From Pomphorhynchus laevis (lineage: Eukaryota; Acanthocephala; Palaeacanthocephala; Echinorhynchida; Pomphorhynchidae), in NCBI GenBank assembly GCA_012934845.2, contig WNNJ02002970.1, forward strand, positions 62,001 through 126,000: DNA of 64,000 bases, read 5' to 3'. The position numbers and the translations under genes were made by a program. The notes under the pieces are model-generated. The model saw nothing but the letters and a program-made list of their open reading frames with translations, had not been told where the DNA came from and did no database searches. Shown here one piece after another: positions 35,450-46,269 of the stretch; position 1 is the stretch's first letter; the number at the start of each line of letters is the position of its first letter.

Positions 35450-36100
35450 TTTTTTAATAAATTATCTTCATATAAATTATCTATAATAATGTGCAATGAT
35501 ATTGGTTTTCTTGAAAATCATAAAAAATAGTTAAAACATATATTAATAAAGATATATTTTAAACTACGGGTACTATAAAAGTTTAATTAAACAAAATATT
35601 TGTCAAATATAAAAAATATCTAAATATTAAAAAATAAATTTATTTTTTTTTGAAAGATTTTATGGGCGGATGGTACATACTCTATTGTAGAATAAGAAAT
35701 TAAGTTATATAATTGAATTACATTAAAGGAAAACATCATTAGAGTGTATTAGTTGGTTTTTATACAAAAGATGCGACTTGATAACATTGGATTTCGTCAT
35801 GATGACGTCAAATCTTTATTCTAATAAATAGTATACTATTGATCGGTTCATAAAAGCCGGATTATAAAAATTCTCACGTTATAAAAAATTTTAATTTTAA
35901 GATATTTATATTCTTTAATTTAAATCTTAAACTCACTTAACTTATTTGAATTCTAAACATGTGTGATTCTTATAAGATATGGATTATTATATTAAATTAT
36001 TAAATTATAATTATTAAATATAAAATTATAGAATTATAATTATAACTATTGATTATAATGAAAATTCAATTTATGAATAAAAAAGTTCTAAAGGTAACTA
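35450..36100 (+). mobile_element. Diverged PLE fragment (D-like, D5)
   Basis: Around 35490 the plus strand reads CNDIGFLENH then YFKL, matching CNDIGFLQNHLNNLIDTYFKL of family D, followed by a 3' flank with the same layout (acatcattag at 35729, then a folded stretch ttcgtcatgatgacg). Much more diverged than D1-D3, so an older subfamily. Lies between two inverted arrays of the 395-bp unit. Confidence 0.6.
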
Positions 36101-36304
36101 TTATAGCGTGCAAAATTATAAAATAATTGGTTGACGTTTCCATCCTCCATTTAAGGAACAGATGGTATGCTGCAATCATTTATACGGCAACTCGACAACG
36201 AGGAGAATCTATGATTCTGAGAACAGGAGCGAAATCCTCGTATGCAAAGGGATGTAACACGGCCAAGCGTAAAGCCAATGACCCGCTTTAACATGATAAC
36301 ATGA

Positions 36305-36336
36305 TGCGCGTCCAACATGATAGTGTTGGACGCGCA
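36305..36336. repeat. Snap-back palindrome beside array S2
   Basis: Arms tgcgcgtccaaca (36305-36317) and its complement (36324-36336), loop tgatag. GC-rich in an AT-rich setting, about 15 bp before the S2 array. Confidence 0.85.
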
Positions 36337-36351
36337 GTATGCACCTGTATA

Positions 36352-36835
36352 ATCAGTCAGGCTGATTAGTAGCGTTCTGCCGTATCAATAATTGGAACAA
36401 TATCTCTGAGGATAATGTCATGCTACAATTAGAAGAATTTCAGTCTGAAAACTACTTGTAAGTGGCGGCATTAAAAAGAGTGATCAGGCTAGCGGATCAC
36501 ACACTTAGGGTAGCTTTCTAATAGATCGTTAGAATACGATTCACTACCAGAAGTAATACACAGAAATGTACATATACACCACTAGAACAGCCAGCCTAGT
36601 GGATGTAGCGTTGAATCGTGATACAGACGTCCTGAGTTAAAATCTGATCAGCATCAGTCTACGGAGAAAGCAGATTATAAGGGTCGAAACGTAAAATGTA
36701 GATCTGAGTCAGCATCCTGACTCAGATGACATCCTGACATCATACAGTAGCGTCCTGCTGTATTAAAAATATGAACAATAGTAGTGAGGATAATGTCGTG
36801 CCACAACCAAAAGAATTTCAGCTCATAGATGCAAA
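36352..36835 (+). repeat. Tandem array S2 of the ~395-bp tRNA-like unit (inverted relative to S1)
   Basis: About 1.2 units, starting inside one unit. A-box-like CAGCCTAGTGGATGTAGCG at 36593-36611 and B-box-like gagttaaaatc at 36634-36644. After the head come ggtcgaaacgt (36682-36692) and the unit body. Roughly 80% similar to S1 by eye. Confidence 0.7.
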
Positions 36836-37939
36836 AATATCTAAGGAATTTCGAGGTTTCTTTCTTTGACAGCTCAAATATTTGAAGTAACGTGAATCTT
36901 CACTTTTATAATCCATAATTTTGAAAAAATAATTGATTTTAATATTTATACTTAAACATTAAATATCTTTGAATAATCACTTGAATATAAGATATCATAA
37001 TCGAAAACTATTATCTTATCGGGTATCAGTACATATTCCAGTGATAGAGCCAGCATAAAAACGGAGACATAAGTGCTATTTTCGATTTCACTGAAGATTT
37101 AAGTTATGATTATGACTGTCATGTTTTGATCAGGTCAATCATATCCCAGTAATAGGTCCAATATAAAGACAGAAACGAATGCTATTCTCGACTTCGCTAA
37201 AGATTTAATTTCTTATTATTAATTCTCAGACTGATTTTTACTATGTCATTGATTTAATGTCTATTTTGTCTGTTCTGTGTGTACTTAGTCAGATTTACTT
37301 CGACTACAAAAACTGAATTTTACAACTGAATTTTTCAGTTCACACCACAATAATAGGTAGGATTTAATTCATTGAAACAACAAAATTTATTATTCGAAAT
37401 GATAAGCTAGGTCAGGTATGTATTCTTTTAAAATTCAATTGACATATATTTCGAAAATGAAACAAAAGTATCGCGAATGCTTACTATTAAAATGCAGCTC
37501 TTCATACATTGAATATATATTCAATGTATCTTTATATATAAGATATATATTTTTATAAGATATAATATCCTTCTATATATCCTGATATAAAGTTGTTAAA
37601 TTCAAACTGGATTAAAAGCAATTTTATTTAGTAATCATTGCACGACGTTTTAAGGTAATTATATTTTTTCAAGTGCAATCTGTTAACATATTGTACTATA
37701 TTAGTGTCTTCGAATGACCCTGGATACCGGTTCCAGTAATCAAAAGAGAAACTAAGAATGTTCATTAATGGATAATTGAAAGGAACTAATTCTAACAGAC
37801 TAGTTTAATATGGACCCAATTAAAAGGGAAAAGTTAATTTCGATGCTTTAATGGTAATTTGAAAATTTAATCTTTTCATATTTGTTAACAGAGAAACGAG
37901 AAATATAACAGTAATGATCAACATATATCGGCTAGTCAA
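36836..37939. other. AT-rich spacer with one diverged duplication
   Basis: 37032-37102 and 37140-37208 are diverged direct copies (ccagtgatagagccagcata versus cccagtaataggtccaatat, both ending in aagatttaa), offset by 108 bp. No gene seen. Confidence 0.55.
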
Positions 37940-38576
37940 TTACCTTTCAACGGCATATGATGCGGTGTGGTCAAGAATTGATGCGATAGACGCGCGGATA
38001 TCACATTCGGAGTCATCCATTAAGCTAGACTCTATCACAGAGGGGACATTAACTATCATGCTTACAGAACTTTCATGTGCTTCCTCATCTTGCAAACTGC
38101 TATGAATTTCAGTCTTCTCAAAGCATTCTGAATTAAATTCAGCAAGCTCTTCGTTGACATCCTCTTTTGTCTTATCAACACGGCCACTGTCATATGTATT
38201 GACGACGATCGCAGCATCTGCCTCCTGGCTACTCATTAAGGCGCTATCCTGTTCATCTGGTTCATGCTGATGAACATCTTTACGGTCGTTTTCATCTTCA
38301 ACCCCGATGGCGTCAATTTGTTCCTGGTTCTCATCGTTAGTCGAATCATCAACATTCTTAGGTGTTAATCGTTTTCGTTTTGCACTTTGATTCTTACCGC
38401 CTAAGGCAGAACGTCGTTTAGTAGATTTTCGTCGATCCGAGGACGGATCATTTGCCGTAACGGAGTGCTTTGGCTACAACAATCATATATCATGCATATT
38501 AGAAAAAGAAGTTTAACATCTTTAAATAAAAACCTTTCGTGTGCTAGACTTTCTCTTTCTTATCTCGGTTGGCGTT
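37940..38576 (-). CDS. 3'-terminal exons of an unrecognised host gene (38534-38576 and 37940-38473)
   Basis: On the minus strand a 43-nt exon (TPTEIRKRKSSTRK, bounded by ttttag and GTTTTT) joins in phase across a 60-bp GT-AG intron to a 178-codon terminal exon. The protein tail starts very basic (DRRKSTKRRSALG, SAKRKRLTPKN), with Thr-Pro sites and nuclear-localisation-like Lys/Arg clusters, then becomes Asp/Glu-rich (EQDSALMSSQEAD, KTKEDVNEELAEF). The terminal exon is open from its acceptor to its stop with no repeat similarity. Basic-then-acidic tails are common in chromatin proteins, but I recognise no family. Upstream exons should lie above 38577 and were not found. Confidence 0.55.
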
Positions 38577-39394
38577 CTAAAATAATAAATTAGTTTCAAT
38601 AAAAATGTATTTAAATCGTTGACAACAAAAAGAAATAACTGCATTAATATTAAAAAGCTTTATTTATTAGCATACGAAACTCGTGACAGGTAGTTCAATA
38701 AAACTCATTGACTTAGTAATTGTGGATAGTTAATCTGCTTTTGACGAATGCCATAAGTTTCGTTAATCGCTTAAACAAATTGTCGTTCATGATAGTGTTT
38801 TACGCCTTATACGGTCAGTGTTACATTTAATATGGTTACTATCGCATTGATTTATGGTTATCTTACATTGAATATATAGTCATTGTTACATTGATTATGG
38901 CCAATTTAAAAATAAAAAAAGCTCTTTAATTTACTTTTTAGCTGACAATAGACTAACTTTTATATGACATGTTCAAATATTTCAACATATTGCGATAATA
39001 TCCACTACATTCTTGTTAGGTTATTTCATAGAAGGCATCTTTGATATAATTTTTAAGTTATGCTTCTGATTTGCACCTATTTTTGTTTACCAAACTTTTC
39101 CATTTACTAAGTTCTCACATTTTGATTGAGAAAAGGAGAGTATGGATGAAGATAGTTGGCAATTAATCCAGTTGATTGATTTTGATTCTCAAATTTTGAT
39201 TGAGAAAAGGACAATATGAATGGAGATAGTTGGCAATTAATCCAGATAGTTGGCAATTAACTAATGAATCCTTGAATTATCAAGAATGATAACAGGATTT
39301 CTTATTCCGGTTTCATCAAATGCAGCTTTTAATTCATTTAGCAAGTTTGTAAAATTTACCCTATAATCGCTTAATCATTCACTTCGTTATAGAT
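38577..39394. other. Spacer with two local duplications
   Basis: 38875-39001 is repeated at 40179-40306. Separately, 39114-39170 is repeated at 39187-39245 (tctca.attttgattgagaa through agatagttggcaattaatcc). No coding frame recognised; may be intron of the minus-strand gene. Confidence 0.6.
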
Positions 39395-39960
39395 AATAAA
39401 CAAATAAATAAAGATTTTCTTAATAAATGACAACAGATAGCTAATTAAAAAAAGGAAACATGCTAAAAAAGAAATGTTAATGTTCTTCCCAAGTAAATAG
39501 TTCTTTCGTCTTCAGATCTGTTATGGCCTCAGGTCCAACGGGATCTGAGCTCCCAGCCAATCCAACACGCCGCTCTCAGACTGAAACACCCGGGGTCCGT
39601 CCCCCCCCCGACGAATCCAATCGAAGCGGACGATGCTCGGTAATCTCGAGATGAGGAGCTTAAGAAACCTTAGTCTTTGTTCTGGGGGACGTCCTCTTGA
39701 AAAGAAGACTAATCCCTAGATAGTCCTAGTACCCCCAGAGGTGTACTTGGGTTTTATCTTTCAATGACAGATATTGAGCCCATTCAGGGCCCATCTAGCT
39801 CTCTTCAGGATACGTTTTAGTCTATCCAGGTCAGCTTTCGCTGAACAGTTCACCGTAATGGTGAACCCGGGTATTTTACTCGACTTGTAAAGGTAGGGAG
39901 AGGTTGATTAGTCAGGATAGAAGATAGAGCTAAGAGTGTTAATCTCTTGAGTTATTTTAT
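39395..39960 (-). mobile_element. LINE family A, 3' end copy A3
   Basis: Minus strand: last RT region (compare 21100-21570) followed by the 3' UTR (39395-39552). 5'-truncated in the block corresponding to KKLKRLALSALSS of A2/A4. Confidence 0.85.
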
Positions 39961-40006
39961 TAATAAACCACAAGAATGTCTCTAATTTCGTTGTAACGTA
40001 TTAATG

Positions 40007-40178
40007 TTAAATAATAAATAAATATAGATTTTCTTAATAAATGACAACAGATAGCTAATTAAAAAAAGGAAACATGCTAAAAAAGAAATGTTAATGTTCT
40101 TCTCAAGTAAATATTTCTTTCGTCTTCAGATCTGTTATGACCTCAGGTCCAACGGGATCTGAGCCCGTTGGACCTGAG
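40007..40178 (-). mobile_element. Second copy of the LINE A 3' UTR, ending in a snap-back palindrome
   Basis: 40007-40163 repeats 39395-39552 with few changes. It ends in a 15-bp palindrome (ctcaggtccaacggg at 40142-40156, complement at 40164-40178, loop atctgag), immediately followed by a copy of 38875-39001. Confidence 0.9.
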
Positions 40179-40306
40179 TATAGTCATCGTTACATTGATT
40201 ATGGCCAATTTAAAAATAAAAAATAGCTCTTTAATTTACTTTTTAGCTGACAATAGACTAACTTTTATATGACATGTTCAAATATTTCAACATATTGCGA
40301 TAATAT
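40179..40306 (+). repeat. Direct copy of 38875-39001
   Basis: About 127 bp, nearly identical, same orientation, 1.3 kb away. Together with the two LINE A tails this forms an order X - Y - A3 body - Y' - X' that a simple tandem duplication cannot give. Confidence 0.9.
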
Positions 40307-41549
40307 GTTATTTAGGTTATAAGTGTTATTTCGATAACTTCTACCTTTAGAATTTTTGAATTATAATATTAATGAATTCGAATTTTACATAAAATTGATT
40401 TCATCTATTATACTAAAACTTTCAACAGACGCATAATTACGTTCAAAATATAAAAGCTTTGTGAAATGAAAACTATTTGATTACAATCAAATGTAACACA
40501 AATTTAACAAATTCAAAACAATTATTCAACAGAAAACCGCAATAAATTAATGCCAAAGAGAAATATGTTAATATTCAGAAAGGCTGTGAATGTAATGGTC
40601 CCAACGAGACACGCTAAGTATGTGGATGTGGAATGTCATTGACGAATCAGATCAGCTTACTGAGTCTACGTATTTTATACTATAATCAAATTTAAAATAA
40701 AGATAAATAAATAAAAATAAATAATTATATAAGATTTTATAAAATTTATATAAAATTAGAATTTAAGCCTTTAGTTTTACCAAAGTAAGACACACTGACC
40801 TCTAGATCGCAAACGTTGCACTGATAAAATCTATTTAGCACAAATGGACTCGCCTCCAGAGACCTCGCCAATGTGCTGTGATTCGTTTATTACACTAACA
40901 TTACCGATCAGATATATGCTAAAATGCTCAAATAGAGCAGATCTATCAGGTATTGATATTTTGTAGCGAGTATACAATCTGAGTTTAAGAGACGGTGGTA
41001 TTCGGATTAAAGATTCAAATACTTTATCATAAGACGAATACAGTGCATTCGGTCAACTGTGCATTGATTATCACACAAATGTCGACATTAACCTTAAGCA
41101 AAATTTGTTTTTGCAAACAGATTCGAACAAATCTAATACCTAAAGTATAAGACGAACGGTTATACTTATTGTAATAAATAGAGCATGCATGTATAAAGCG
41201 AGCATCATCGTGGTTGACGGTATTTACCTCATGCAAGATACACACGAAAATGTAGCATTTCGTGATTCATTTAATTTACAAGGTATTTTACCCTCAGATG
41301 CCCCAAATACATGTTAGTTGAGAGAGAGACAAACTCTATCTCCCATGCATTTTCATATTATTTTGACGAATTGCTTTTATGAAGCACGATGTAATTCGGA
41401 AATTCTCGACAAACATGTTAAGCAAGGTTTATCACAGTATTCATCTTGAGCCTCATCCAAGTTACGTTTGTGAAAATACTATTTATCGTAATTGCACAGC
41501 CACGACAGATAGTAAAGCAATATTTAATATTTCCAGTTGGGCGTCTATA
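40307..41549. other. AT-rich spacer with a solo PLE D end
   Basis: Apart from the PLE end at 40640-40775 no gene or element is recognised. The 72-codon minus frame at 41027-41245 has no visible domain. Confidence 0.4.
40640..40775 (-). mobile_element. Solo 3' end of PLE family D (D4)
   Basis: agcttactgagtctacgtat (40653-40672) and the AT-rich block after it match the D1 end (from 14984) and, inverted, the D3 end at about 20245. No RT attached. Confidence 0.65.
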
Positions 41550-41770
41550 GTATTACAGCGTCCGTATACCTTATTCTATTACGGAGAGAACTTTCTATTA
41601 CGATACAGTAATAGAAAGTTCTATCACTAATAGGATGTTCTAATAGTACATGTTAATAGACTCTCCGTTCTATCATGGAGAGGATGTACTAATAGAACGT
41701 GTTGATATACGCTCCGTTCTATTACGAAGAGGACGCGCCGTAATGGAACGGATTAGCATATGCGTTTTTA
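41550..41770. repeat. 49-bp minisatellite with embedded palindrome
   Basis: agga starts at 41632, 41681 and 41730 (period 49), with partial units on both sides (shared core ctccgttctatNacg). Inside lies a perfect 15-bp palindrome (41587-41601 with 41608-41622, loop gataca). Confidence 0.88.
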
Positions 41771-42199
41771 ACGTCAAGGTTCCATCTAGTCATCTTCTCA
41801 AGCTCTAGTGGGGCCATTAAAGAGACAAGTGCATCATTAAAGCAAATCGCTGGTTCTGTCACTCAACGTCAGTGTACCTCCTATCTGACGAAATCTCATA
41901 ATTTAGGAGCATATGGGTATTATTTTATTGAAGTTGTTATCATGACACATTAGCCATTCTTCGATCATACAACAACAATCTGCTCAAAATAGATATATAA
42001 CATGAAGTGAAAGAAATATTTATGTTTAATTTTATATCTAGGACCCATTTGCATGTAACCAATTGAAATTTATTTTACAATATAATTATGTAATTTATGT
42101 AATTATGTAATAATATATTTTTTCCTTAAATATAAGAAACATAATACTCACTTAATTGTTTAAGTTATTTTATTAACAATTGTGAAAACCGTTTTCTTC

Positions 42200-45100
42200 A
42201 AATATCAATGATATATTCGAATTATCGAATATACATGTTTTTAACGGTTAAAACGAAATTACGTTCGTCAAATGTACAGTATAAAAAGTACTTTTGGAGT
42301 TTCAAAGGATTGCAGTTTACTAATGGAAACAGATCAAATTTTCTTCGAAAGTTGTCCAAAAAAGGTAAAATCAATACGAAGTCGTTGGAAAAAAGGTCAG
42401 TAACGTTTCAATTGTAAAGGAGGGTGTGGAGGTACTCCCACTTATCCCAAAGTTAAAAAGCCTTGTTATTATAAAAATATTAAAGCCTATTGAAAGGCAT
42501 AATCTGATCAAAACGTTCTTACGATCTTTTGCCAATAAATACACAAACAGAATTTTGCGCAATTCGATTAAATTTTTTGAAACCGAAATTAAAATTTCTT
42601 TTGCAACGCCAGATATACTAATAAGCTATGTGAACTTCATTGATTCTAAACTTAAGGATATGGGCATAATCCAGGTTAGACCGATACTGGCTTCAATTAA
42701 AATTTCAAATCTTCCCAGTCACTTAGAATTGAAAAGACATAGAAGATCTTTAATCTATATTTAAAGTATCGAATCTTCGAACAGTCATGGGTAAGAGCGG
42801 CTTCCATCTTCCTTTAGGTTTTTGTTCCGCAACAGCAGAACAGGCGAAGATTCTTTCAAAGACGGCCTTCAACCCTTTTTAGGGTACAACCTATGCTTTT
42901 CGATTATAAACACTGATGAACATACTTTCCCGCATTGCAATCAGTGCCACGCGTGGGGCACTGAGCTTCCAGCTGCTGCAAACCGAAAACATGTGGTATT
43001 TGCAGATCTTTTTGTCAGGGACTAATTTCCGGATAAAAGTGTATGGCTTCCCCATCTGCTCCAACTGCGGTGGGAGCCATCCAGCCTGGTCACGAAAATG
43101 CATTCGCTTCAAGAGTTATTGTAACTAGTTCATCAAACAAGCGCCGGTGAAGGTCACCGAAACATTTAAAAAACACAGGCTCGCATATGGCTGACGGCGA
43201 CATACTCCATATTGTGGATGATCGTGTCAAGACGACCATCAAGAAGGTAGAAGATTTGGTTGCTACCCTTCTATTAATCATCAGTTCAAATCCGGTCTCG
43301 CCAAAGAAGGGGGCTTCGGCGCATCCCATTCCCCCTTAAAGTTGGGAAAGATGCTAAAGGGGAAGAGAGTAGCCGCTCGGAGAAATGAAGATGCTACCCA
43401 TGGGCAAGTATCCACCTTGGACGGCGCTAGTGGCGGAAAGGGAAACCTTTCCGTCTCTGGCCATGTCAGGGTCGCCAATCCAACTTCCAACTATTAAATT
43501 ACAATGCAGTGTACTCGTCAGTCTTTTTCACTGAATATCCTTCAGTGGAATTCGGGAGGTGCTTCTGCCCTTAGACTTCTATTTGGTTGAGATGCAGATG
43601 TTATAGTCGTTCAGGAGACGCGGTCTATCCGTCTCCTCTAGGACTACTCGATTTATTCCAAAGCACATTTGTTCCCACTATACTTCGTACATAACCCCAC
43701 CTCACTCATCTTCATCTCAAGGACTCCTGACCTTAGTTAAGTGCTCGTTAAGATCCTCCCACCTATTAAACTATTCATGTCCAGCATGTCTTGTTTATTA
43801 GTTTCACAGCGGCTATGACATGATACTTGGGGATTTCAACTACAGAACTGGTCGTTGGATCAATGCAGCACTTCGCAGAGCTAGGAACGGTTATATTATT
43901 CACAAACCTCCGTCCCCTACCTTTCATTGCACATCAACAAATTATATCCTCGACATTTTACTGCTTCACTCGAGATGTTGTTAAAATCTCTCTGCACGGA
44001 ACAGTCGCGCCAGCAATTGTCCACCTCTCATGACCTAATTCGTTGGAGAATTGATAAATATATGTTGCTTCAAACGAGGTTTCACTTTGATCCGATCAGA
44101 GTGGCCTTCTTTCAAGCGGCTATCAACTCTCTCCCAGAATAGGAAATGAGAGTCTGAGCGAATTTAATACCTACCTCTTTTCGCAAGCTACCGCGATTTT
44201 ATCGACTACCTATAAAGGTCGTATATACAATCCCACTCCGACGAAACTCAAGGTCCTAGCGAAATTGCTTAACCTTCCTAATATCTCTGTTTCCGCAAGA
44301 CAGGCTCTCTCGAATGAATACTGGAGAACTAGATATAGGTTCCAGCTGAGTAGGGATAGGATGAATATTGCTCGCCTTAATCCTTTTCAGTCTTCCTTTT
44401 GGAAGATTTTCATGAAGGAGAAGTTTGTTTGCTGGAAGGATAGTGCATAGGGTTGGATAGGGAATGTAGGCCTTGACAAAGTTTTGGAGGAGTCACTAGC
44501 CCTAAACAGATATGGAGCGACACAATCACCTCAACCAATCTCGCCGTGGTGTAACTCCAGGAATAGGGATCTATCTGTTACGGATATCCTTAACTCCTGT
44601 AGTCTACTCTCGGGCACCTTAAAATCCGTCGCTCCACTTTCTTCTCAAGTCTATCAGCTTTTGACAGCCGATCAGAGAAGAGAGGTGGCCGTCACAATGC
44701 TTTTAGCCTCCCCATTCGATGTAGCAGGCATCAATATTAGTAAGCGTGTTTTTATTCCTAAGAAAAATTATATTCTCTGCCCTAAACATCTGCGACCCAT
44801 TTCGATTCAAAATGCCCTCGTGCCGATTTACAAAAAAGCGCTTGCGCGTGAAATCCGCGATTATTTAAGTAGGCGTAATTTGATTCCAGGTTTTCATGGG
44901 TTTCTCAAAGGTCGCTCGTTCTATTCAGCAGTTGGTGAGGTGGAACAGTTTTGTCGGGTGAATAACTATCGTCTAGTTGTAGCTGTTTTCCTTGACTTTT
45001 CTGCTGCATTTGACAGCATCTCCTTTCCTTTTGTTATCTCTTCTCTCAGGTCCCTCAGGTTGCCTGCGAGAATAGTGAACAGGGTGGAGATTATGCTGTA

Positions 45101-45990
45101 CACCAAGCGATTTTACTATGAAGACGACCCTGATGCGCGTCAGTTCTACCCTATTACGGGTGTTCCGCAAGTCTCCCCTCTTTCTCCTATCTTATATCTT
45201 GCTGCTTCCATTAACCTATTTAAAATATTTAAACGCAAACAACGTCTGGTTGTGTACGCTGATGACACCACTGCCCTGTTCACTGGACGCAGGTGCAAAG
45301 ACGTAGTCTCTGACATCAGCCGCTTCTTTTTAAGATTAAAAGACCAGTTACCCGTATCCAATCTTATTTTAAACTCTGCCAAATCGCAGGCGGTTGTCTT
45401 TCATGGCACCACTGCAACAAAGAAAAAACTTAAGAGATTAGCACTCTCTGCACTCTCCTCCATATTTGCCTCTGAACCACTCCCCACCTTCTCAAGTCGA
45501 GTAAAATACCTGGGGTTCACCGTTACGGTGAACTGGTCGGCGAAAGCTGACCTGGATAGATTCAAACGTATCCTGAAGAAAGCTAGGTAGGTCCTGAAAT
45601 GGGCTCAACATCTGTCATTTAAAGGGAAAACCCAGGTGCGCCTCTGTGGCACTTGGGCTATCTTGAAATTAGTCTTATTTTCGAGAGGACGTCCCCAAGA
45701 GCAAAGGCTAAGTTTCTTAAGCTCCTCATCTCTCGTTTACCCAGCATAGTCTGTCTCGATTGGATTCTTCGTAGGGTAAAAGACCCCGTGTGGTTCAGTC
45801 GGAAGGCGGCGTGTTGGATCGGTTGGAGGGATCAGATCCCCCTGGAACTGTGGCCGTGACTTATGTAGTAAGACTAACAATGTCATTATTGATTTATTTT
45901 CGTCTAGCTTTTTGCTTTCTGTTTTCTCTGTTTCTGTCGGTTATCCTTATGTTTTGTTATTTAAGAAAATCCTTACTTACGGTTAAAACA
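42200..45990 (+). mobile_element. LINE family A, copy A4, near full length
   Basis: ORF1 remnant 42426-42764 (ILKPIERHNLIKTFLR, VRPILASIKISNLPSHLE), zinc-knuckle region about 42905-43125 (CNQC; then FPICSNCGGSHPAWSRKC), EN region about 43510-43870 (NILQWNSGG, VIVVQETR, ILGDFNYRTGRWI), linker 44000-44450, RT 44484-45590, C-terminal part to 45860 and a 3' UTR to about 45990. This is the best-ordered copy of family A. Multiple frame breaks in ORF1 and EN; the RT core is a single 368-codon frame. Confidence 0.88.
44484..45590 (+). pseudogene. Reverse transcriptase of LINE A4 (longest family A RT frame)
   Basis: 368 codons. Visible blocks: LRPISIQNALVPIYKKALAR, RNLIPGFHGFLKGRSFYSAV, VVAVFLDFSAAFDSISFPFV with both Asp of the first catalytic block present, GVPQVSPLSPILYLAASI (Gly of the usual GVPQGS changed to Val), LVVYADDTTALFTGRRCKD (catalytic Asp pair intact), and the thumb-like VSNLILNSAKSQAVVFHG followed by FSSRVKYLGFTVTVNWS. 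Upstream frames give the EN and ORF1 remnants. Ends at a TAG where sister copies continue with ALKR, so it is prematurely stopped. Would copy element RNA into cDNA if complete. Confidence 0.85.
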
Positions 45991-46269
45991 GCTATCAAAG
46001 AATGTAAAATTTGATTTTTCTCATATAAATATGGAACTACGATTTATCATATCATCTAAATATAGAAAAAAATGCACAGTTATTAAGTCCTTAAAAATGC
46101 ATTATAAATTTACTAAAATGAATAAATTATTTTATTCAAAAAGTTAAAATATTTTGATAGCTACTTCTATCATCGTCAAGAAAATTACAAACAGCTTAGT
46201 TATACATAAAAAGAGAGAAAATAATTAAGAATTTATTAAAGCAAAAAAGAACTCTTAAAACACTCTTCA

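Noticed and set aside
36625-36692. Hammerhead ribozyme in the 395-bp unit (ACGTC upstream, GTCGAAACGT downstream)
   Set aside because: No acceptable CUGAnGA with a stem II partner lies between; the ACGTC overlaps the tRNA-like B-box region. Left open only for a covariance search.
41027-41245. 72-codon minus-strand frame as an upstream exon of the gene at 37940-38576
   Set aside because: No splice-compatible ends or compositional similarity to the basic/acidic tail could be shown.
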